Shown: positions 31,115-34,812 of the stretch, one piece after another | Layout: every line of letters begins with the position of its first letter | Numbering within the stretch: position 1 is the stretch's first letter | From: Anaerolineales bacterium | GTDB taxonomy: Bacteria; Chloroflexota; Anaerolineae; Anaerolineales; UBA11579 | Assembly: GCA_024710875.1 (NCBI GenBank) | Contig: JANJTX010000012.1 | Span: 1-34,812 of the forward strand | Direction of reading: 5' to 3' | DNA: 34,812 nt | Position numbers and translations under genes: made by a program | Notes under the pieces: model-generated | Seen by the model: the letters and a program-made list of their open reading frames with translations, nothing else | What the model was told of the DNA's origin: nothing | Database searches by the model: none

Positions 31115-32365
31115 CTACACGCCTTCCAGTGCCTGTTCCAGGTCTTCCAGGATGTCTTCCACATTCTCTACCCCTACGGAGAGCCGCACCAGTCCATCTG
31201 TTATCCCGGCGGCCAGCCGTTCTTCCGGCGGGCAGGCGGCGTGCGTCATGCTGGCCGGGTGCTGGATGAGCGAATCCACCAGCCCCAGGCTGACGGCCAG
31301 CGTAATCAGCCGTACCCGCTCCATCAGGCGGACGCCGGCTTCAAAGCCACCTGCCAGCTCAAACGAAATCATGCCACCAAAGCCGCCCGGCATCTGCCGG
31401 GCCGCGACCGCATGCCCGGGGTGTTCCGGCAAACCTGGGTAGAGCGTCCGTGCCACCTTGGGGTGCTGGTTGAGGAACTGCGCCACCTCCCCCGCATTGG
31501 CATTGTGGCGGTCCATCCGCAGTTCAAACGTCTTCAAGCCGGTGTTCGCCAGCCAGGCATCAAACGGGCTGGGGATTCCGCCCAGGATTTTGGTTGTGAG
31601 GAACAGTGCCTCGCCATGCGGCTCCACAAATTCCGGATGGCGCGAAACCACCGCACCGCCCAAAATCAGGCCATGCCCGGTCAGGTACTTGGTGGTCGAA
31701 TGCACCACCACATCCACTCCCAGGGAGAGCGGCCGCTGGCAATACGGCGTGGCAAAGGTGTTGTCTACCATCACCCACGCCCCGAACTTATCTGCCAGCG
31801 CGGCCAGGTGCGCCAGGTCAATAATCTCCAATGTCGGATTCGCTGGCGTTTCGGCATATGCCAGTTTGGCATGTGGGTGGGCCTCAAAGGCCGCTTCCCA
31901 GGCGGCCGGCTGTGAGCCCTCCACCCAGACTACATTAATTCCGAGGCGCGGCGCCAGCTCATGCATAAAGCTGAAGGTGTTGCCATATAACGCTCGCTGG
32001 CAGATGATGGTATCGCCAGCGCTTACCACCGAGAGTATCGCCGTGGAAATTGCCGCCATACCGGATGCGAACACCCGGCCGCTCACCAGTTCATCCACCG
32101 GGCGCTGCGGTTCGGCCCGGATCAGGTCCAGGCCTTCCAAAATGGCATACTTGCGCCCCAGTTGGTGGATGTTGGGGTTGTCCATGCGTGAGTAGGCGTA
32201 GCCGGGTTGCTCGCCCGCCACAATCGCCGCCCCGGTGGCCACATCCGGGAAACTGAATGTGGAGGTCATATAGATGGGCATGATGTGGGCATGCTCCGGG
32301 TTGTTACCCTCCTCGGCGTGATTCACCAGGGTGGAGATGCCGTGACGCGGTTGGAAATGGATCAT
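31115..32365 (-). CDS. Trans-sulfuration PLP enzyme (Cys/Met metabolism family)
   Basis: A 416-residue fold-type I PLP enzyme of the cystathionine gamma-synthase/gamma-lyase/methionine gamma-lyase family. PLP-lysine in HSTTKYLTGHG; cofactor Tyr-Arg in GYAYSRMDNPN; the stacking Tyr in CQRALYGNTF; Asp in VMVDNTFATPYCQRPL; C-terminal VRLSVGVENVEDIL. Slightly longer than usual through a short insert near LIRAEPQRPVDELVSG. The reaction (gamma-elimination or gamma-replacement; substrate Met, cystathionine or O-acyl-homoserine) cannot be fixed by eye. Monocistronic, with its own TATAAT promoter and a strong AAGGAG five bases before the ATG. Confidence 0.94.
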   Translation of the reverse strand: MIHFQPRHGISTLVNHAEEGNNPEHAHIMPIYMTSTFSFPDVATGAAIVAGEQPGYAYSRMDNPNIHQLGRKYAILEGLDLIRAEPQRPVDELVSGRVFASGMAAISTAILSVVSAGDTIICQRALYGNTFSFMHELAPRLGINVVWVEGSQPAAWEAAFEAHPHAKLAYAETPANPTLEIIDLAHLAALADKFGAWVMVDNTFATPYCQRPLSLGVDVVVHSTTKYLTGHGLILGGAVVSRHPEFVEPHGEALFLTTKILGGIPSPFDAWLANTGLKTFELRMDRHNANAGEVAQFLNQHPKVARTLYPGLPEHPGHAVAARQMPGGFGGMISFELAGGFEAGVRLMERVRLITLAVSLGLVDSLIQHPASMTHAACPPEERLAAGITDGLVRLSVGVENVEDILEDLEQALEGV

Positions 32366-32403
32366 TCGTGCTCCTTAAAGTGAAGTTTGGCGCAACCGCT
32401 TTC

Positions 32404-32432
32404 ATTATAGGAAAACGATCCACGCCAAACAA
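32404..32432 (-). promoter_or_regulatory. Promoter of the trans-sulfuration gene
   Basis: A perfect TATAAT (32404-32409) on minus with TTGTTT 17 bp upstream. The leader is about 30 nt and has an AAGGAG Shine-Dalgarno. No S-box or T-box-like leader fits in this space. Confidence 0.6.
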
Positions 32433-32465
32433 CACCTGAATTTGTCCGAATTATCCGGGTTTTGG

Positions 32466-33329
32466 CTACTTAATCTCCCAATAGGCGATTTCGTCAAAGC
32501 GCACGGTGAAATTCGCGGTCTGGTCGGAGCCAAGGTTGAAGCCGAATTTGTTGGCGGCATTGAATTCGCCATCGGTCACTTCGGCGAGGAACACGCCATT
32601 GGCATACAGCCGGATCTTATTGCCAACCGCGTGCACGCCTATCCGGTTGGTCTGATTGGGACCGGCCAGAATCGCATCGCTGGGAGTCCAGTCTTTGAGG
32701 ATGTCAAAATTGGTGCCGTCCCACTTGGCAAGGCGGAAGTGACCATCACACGAAAAGCTATAGATAAAGCCGTGGTTGGGGTCCGGGGCGCGGAACATCA
32801 GGCCGTAGCGGTCCTTGCGGGCGCAGACATCCGGCGTGAGGGCCGTGGCTTCCAGATAGAAGTCTTGAATCGTCGGCCAGGAGATGGTCCAACTGCTGGG
32901 CCCCTGGATCTTCTTCATCGTGTAGTGGAAGTAGCCGTTCTTGATTTCGGTTTTGATTTCAGCCGTGTCGAACAGCGTCCAGTTGCCTTCATTATTGAAG
33001 GCATCCCGCCAGTCCGGGTCGCCGAGCAGGGCGCGCGGGTCATCGCTCGTCAGAGTGGCGGTTGGGCTGGGCTCCGGCGTGGGGCTGGGTTCGGGTGTGT
33101 TGGTCGGCGTTTCGGTGGCGGTTGGCTCGTTATTGGCGGGCGGCGCCTCGACCGTAGCGCTGGGCTGAATTTGCGCCGCTTCAACCGTCTGGGCGACCTG
33201 GGTGCTGATGACGACAAGGTCGAGCGTGGGTTCAGCGGCCGGGCCGGGGCTGGCAGGGGCAGCGGTGAGACTGCAGGCGAGCCCGAGCAGAGCGGCGAAC
33301 AGGAAGTAGAAGAGCGTTTTGGTTGGCAT
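32466..33329 (-). CDS. Lipoprotein with jelly-roll-like domain, paralogue 1
   Basis: A 287-residue exported lipoprotein. The signal peptide ends in the lipobox LGLAC (Cys19). A Thr/Pro/Glu-rich spacer (about 55-95) leads to a beta-rich domain of about 185 residues, beginning LLGDPDWRDAFNNEGNW and including DRYGLMFRAPDPNHGFIYSF and CDGHFRLAKWDG. The fold pattern resembles the concanavalin/LamG or DUF1080-type sandwich, without catalytic residues that I recognise. Two Cys (in PDVCARKD and SFSCDG) could form a disulfide and are conserved in the neighbour. Probably a surface-binding protein. Followed by no closely linked gene. Confidence 0.82.
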   Translation of the reverse strand: MPTKTLFYFLFAALLGLACSLTAAPASPGPAAEPTLDLVVISTQVAQTVEAAQIQPSATVEAPPANNEPTATETPTNTPEPSPTPEPSPTATLTSDDPRALLGDPDWRDAFNNEGNWTLFDTAEIKTEIKNGYFHYTMKKIQGPSSWTISWPTIQDFYLEATALTPDVCARKDRYGLMFRAPDPNHGFIYSFSCDGHFRLAKWDGTNFDILKDWTPSDAILAGPNQTNRIGVHAVGNKIRLYANGVFLAEVTDGEFNAANKFGFNLGSDQTANFTVRFDEIAYWEIK

Positions 33330-33504
33330 GGGTTTCCTCGCAATGGATGTGTGTCTTTACTCTACTGCGATTAACGCCGCCGGGCAAGTTTTGGTTCGCG
33401 GAGATGGTCATGCTTTTGGGGGATTTATTTGGTTTTCGATTCCAGCGAATCGCGATTCTAATACTAGCCGGGTCGAGATTCTTCACTTCGTTCAGAATGA
33501 CAAC
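33330..33504. other. Spacer between the lipoprotein genes, with repeat-like element
   Basis: A 175-bp spacer. It contains the hairpin CGATTC-CAGC-GAATCG (33437-33452) and, at 33472-33502, a sequence ending TTCAGAATGACA that matches an intergenic repeat style recalled from many Chloroflexota genomes. No gene seen. Confidence 0.5.
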
Positions 33505-34347
33505 TTACGGGATGGCCCAGTAGGCCATGTTGTCATAATAGACGCTGAATTGCTGGCTGCTGACCGCCCCGGCCAGCAGGCCAAAACGCCCGCCGCTGGG
33601 GTAGGTTTCATCCACAAAAGTGATGATGAGCACGCCGTTGGAATAGATGCTGATTTGCGAACCCTGCGCCCGCACGCCCACGCGGTTGACCGCCCCGGCC
33701 CCAGCGGCGATGGCCGGGTGGGCGGTCCAGTTCTGGATGGTGGTGAGGGTACCGCCATCCCAGGCGGTGAGGCGGTAGCGGCCATCACAGGAGAAGGCCA
33801 GCTGGTAGCCGTGGTTGGGGTCCGGGGCGCGGAACATGAGGCCGTACTGGTCCTGGCCGGAGCACGGGCCAGTGGTGGCTTCAACCTCAAGGTAAAAGTC
33901 ATAGAGGTTCAGGCCGGCCAGGGTCCATTGGGGGTAGCCGAGTTGCTGGAACATGGTCAGGCGCAGGCGGTTTTCGTCAATTGCCACACCGAAGCGGTCA
34001 TCGGTGTAGGTGGACCAGTAGGAGCCATCTTCAAATGTGTCGGTCCAGTCCGGGTCGCCGAGGGTGCGGCGCGGGTCGTTGGGGTCGGGCGTGGGGGTCG
34101 GGGTGACGGTGGGCGTTGCAGTTTTCGGTTCGGGCGTTTGAGTCGCAGTGGGCGGCGGGGTATGGGTGATGGTCGGTGGGATGCTGGTCTGGGTGGCGGC
34201 ATTGGCGGCCAGAGTAGCCTGCACAATCTGCGCCGCGAGGGTTTCGGCAGCGGCGCGTTGTTCTTCGGTGTTGCCGGAGAACACCAGGGTGCAGCCGGGC
34301 AGCCAGAGGGCAGCCACGAACAGGAGCAAAATCAGGGGGCGTTTCAT
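33505..34347 (-). CDS. Lipoprotein with jelly-roll-like domain, paralogue 2
   Basis: A 280-residue lipoprotein built like its neighbour: signal with lipobox WLPGC (Cys19), a short helical stretch (AAAETLAAQIVQATLAANAA), a Thr/Pro repeat linker (about 57-90), then the same beta domain with DQYGLMFRAPDPNHGYQLAF and CDGRYRLTAWDGG. The disulfide candidates (TTGPCSGQD, AFSCDG) match. The core motif is nearly identical between the two, so this is a tandem duplication that has diverged. The ATG overlaps the dihydrouridine synthase stop by 4 nt (ATGA), an unusual coupling of a surface protein to a tRNA-modifying enzyme. No strong Shine-Dalgarno. Confidence 0.82.
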   Translation of the reverse strand: MKRPLILLLFVAALWLPGCTLVFSGNTEEQRAAAETLAAQIVQATLAANAATQTSIPPTITHTPPPTATQTPEPKTATPTVTPTPTPDPNDPRRTLGDPDWTDTFEDGSYWSTYTDDRFGVAIDENRLRLTMFQQLGYPQWTLAGLNLYDFYLEVEATTGPCSGQDQYGLMFRAPDPNHGYQLAFSCDGRYRLTAWDGGTLTTIQNWTAHPAIAAGAGAVNRVGVRAQGSQISIYSNGVLIITFVDETYPSGGRFGLLAGAVSSQQFSVYYDNMAYWAIP

Positions 34348-34812
34348 GCGGCGGCGCGCTCCAGTACATCATCCAGCAGGGCGGTGAAGTCGTCGGGGTG
34401 GGTGGCGGTGAGCAGACGGCGGCGGCGGTCGTTATCCAGCGGGTAGGGGCTGATGTATTGCTTGGCGTGTTTGCGGAACAGCACCAGGCCCTGCTCCTCG
34501 CCGTAGAAGGCCCGCATACTGGCAAGGTGTTCGAGCATGGTGGCGCGCACGGTGTCGGGCGGGACTTCGCCGCGGTCGAGGCCGCTGAAAATCCAGGGGT
34601 TGCCGATGGCGGCCCGGCCGATGAGTACGCCATCCACTCCGGTGTGTTCGCGCATGCGGTGAATATCATCCACGGTTTTGACGTCGCCATTGCCCAGCAC
34701 GGGGATGGTGAGGCGGCGTTTGATTTCAGCGATGGCGTCCCAGTCGGCGTGGCCGCCGAAGGACTGGGCTTTGGTGCGGCCGTGCACGGCCAGCAGCGCG
34801 CCGCCGTTGTCT
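34344..34812 (-). CDS. tRNA-dihydrouridine synthase, C-terminal part (cut by right edge)
   Basis: About 155 C-terminal residues; the gene continues past 34812. Visible Dus motifs: LLAVHGRTKAQSFGGHADWD, IPVLGNGDVKTVDD (FMN phosphate-binding), GVDGVLIGRAAIGNPWIF. These enzymes reduce uridine in the D loop of tRNA with NADPH and FMN. The catalytic Cys region lies outside the window. The HGRT and GRAAIGNPW forms fit the DusB-like branch, but the subtype is not safely set. Overlaps the downstream lipoprotein gene by 4 nt. Confidence 0.92.
   Translation of the reverse strand, partial: DNGGALLAVHGRTKAQSFGGHADWDAIAEIKRRLTIPVLGNGDVKTVDDIHRMREHTGVDGVLIGRAAIGNPWIFSGLDRGEVPPDTVRATMLEHLASMRAFYGEEQGLVLFRKHAKQYISPYPLDNDRRRRLLTATHPDDFTALLDDVLERAAA

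Overview
The window reads as chromosome of a GC-rich, apparently aerobic or facultative member of the Chloroflexota, most likely class Anaerolineae. This is an inference. It rests on surface lipoproteins with Thr/Pro-rich linkers, Tad/Cpa-type ATPases with a sensor kinase cassette, a PucC-like MFS carrier, the general style of the proteins, and a TTCTTC..CAGAATGACA intergenic element. No rRNA, phage, insertion sequence or CRISPR array was seen. Almost everything lies on the minus strand, in short operons with 1-8 nt overlaps. Only MscS, the acetyltransferase plus aminotransferase pair and one 58-residue membrane protein are on plus.

Layout. 1-536: start of a GAF-like protein that runs off the left edge. 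622-1879: double-HTH XRE regulator followed by a TPR protein. 2007-7903: signalling/secretion operon, read right to left as kinase with zinc ribbon and MshEN-like domain, GAF kinase, OmpR-type regulator, CpaE-like receiver-ATPase, small conserved protein, CpaF ATPase. 7977-10186: L,D-transpeptidase and alpha/beta-hydrolase lipoprotein. 10269-12666: glycosyltransferase 2 with a C-terminal Rossmann module, MscS channel, phosphoribosyltransferase. 12703-17509: PriA and, upstream, a degenerate PP2C/one-TM/beta-propeller protein. 17648-19955 (plus): GNAT-fold acetyltransferase and cysteine-desulfurase-like enzyme, closed by a strong terminator. 20007-22336: arrestin-like protein and Tat-exported amine oxidase. 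22337-22705 is the only gene-free stretch over 300 bases and holds a duplicated 40-nt hairpin. 22706-23248: two small membrane proteins. 23322-23394: tRNA-Arg(CCT).

23468-28213 holds two TCA-cycle units, sdhCDAB and icd, separated by a perfect 15-bp inverted repeat. 28321-30940 is a tightly overlapping three-gene operon: PucC-like carrier, MerR-type HTH protein, membrane protein. 31115-32365 is a trans-sulfuration enzyme. 32466-34347 holds two paralogous lipoproteins; the second overlaps the end of a dihydrouridine synthase cut by the right edge.

The most interesting points are the MshEN-like histidine kinase upstream of Tad-type ATPases, the pseudo-phosphatase/propeller protein, the repeat-rich promoter of the PucC-like operon, the icd operator-like palindrome, the duplicated hairpin with a compensatory base pair, and several promoters placed so close to start codons that leaderless transcripts are likely.
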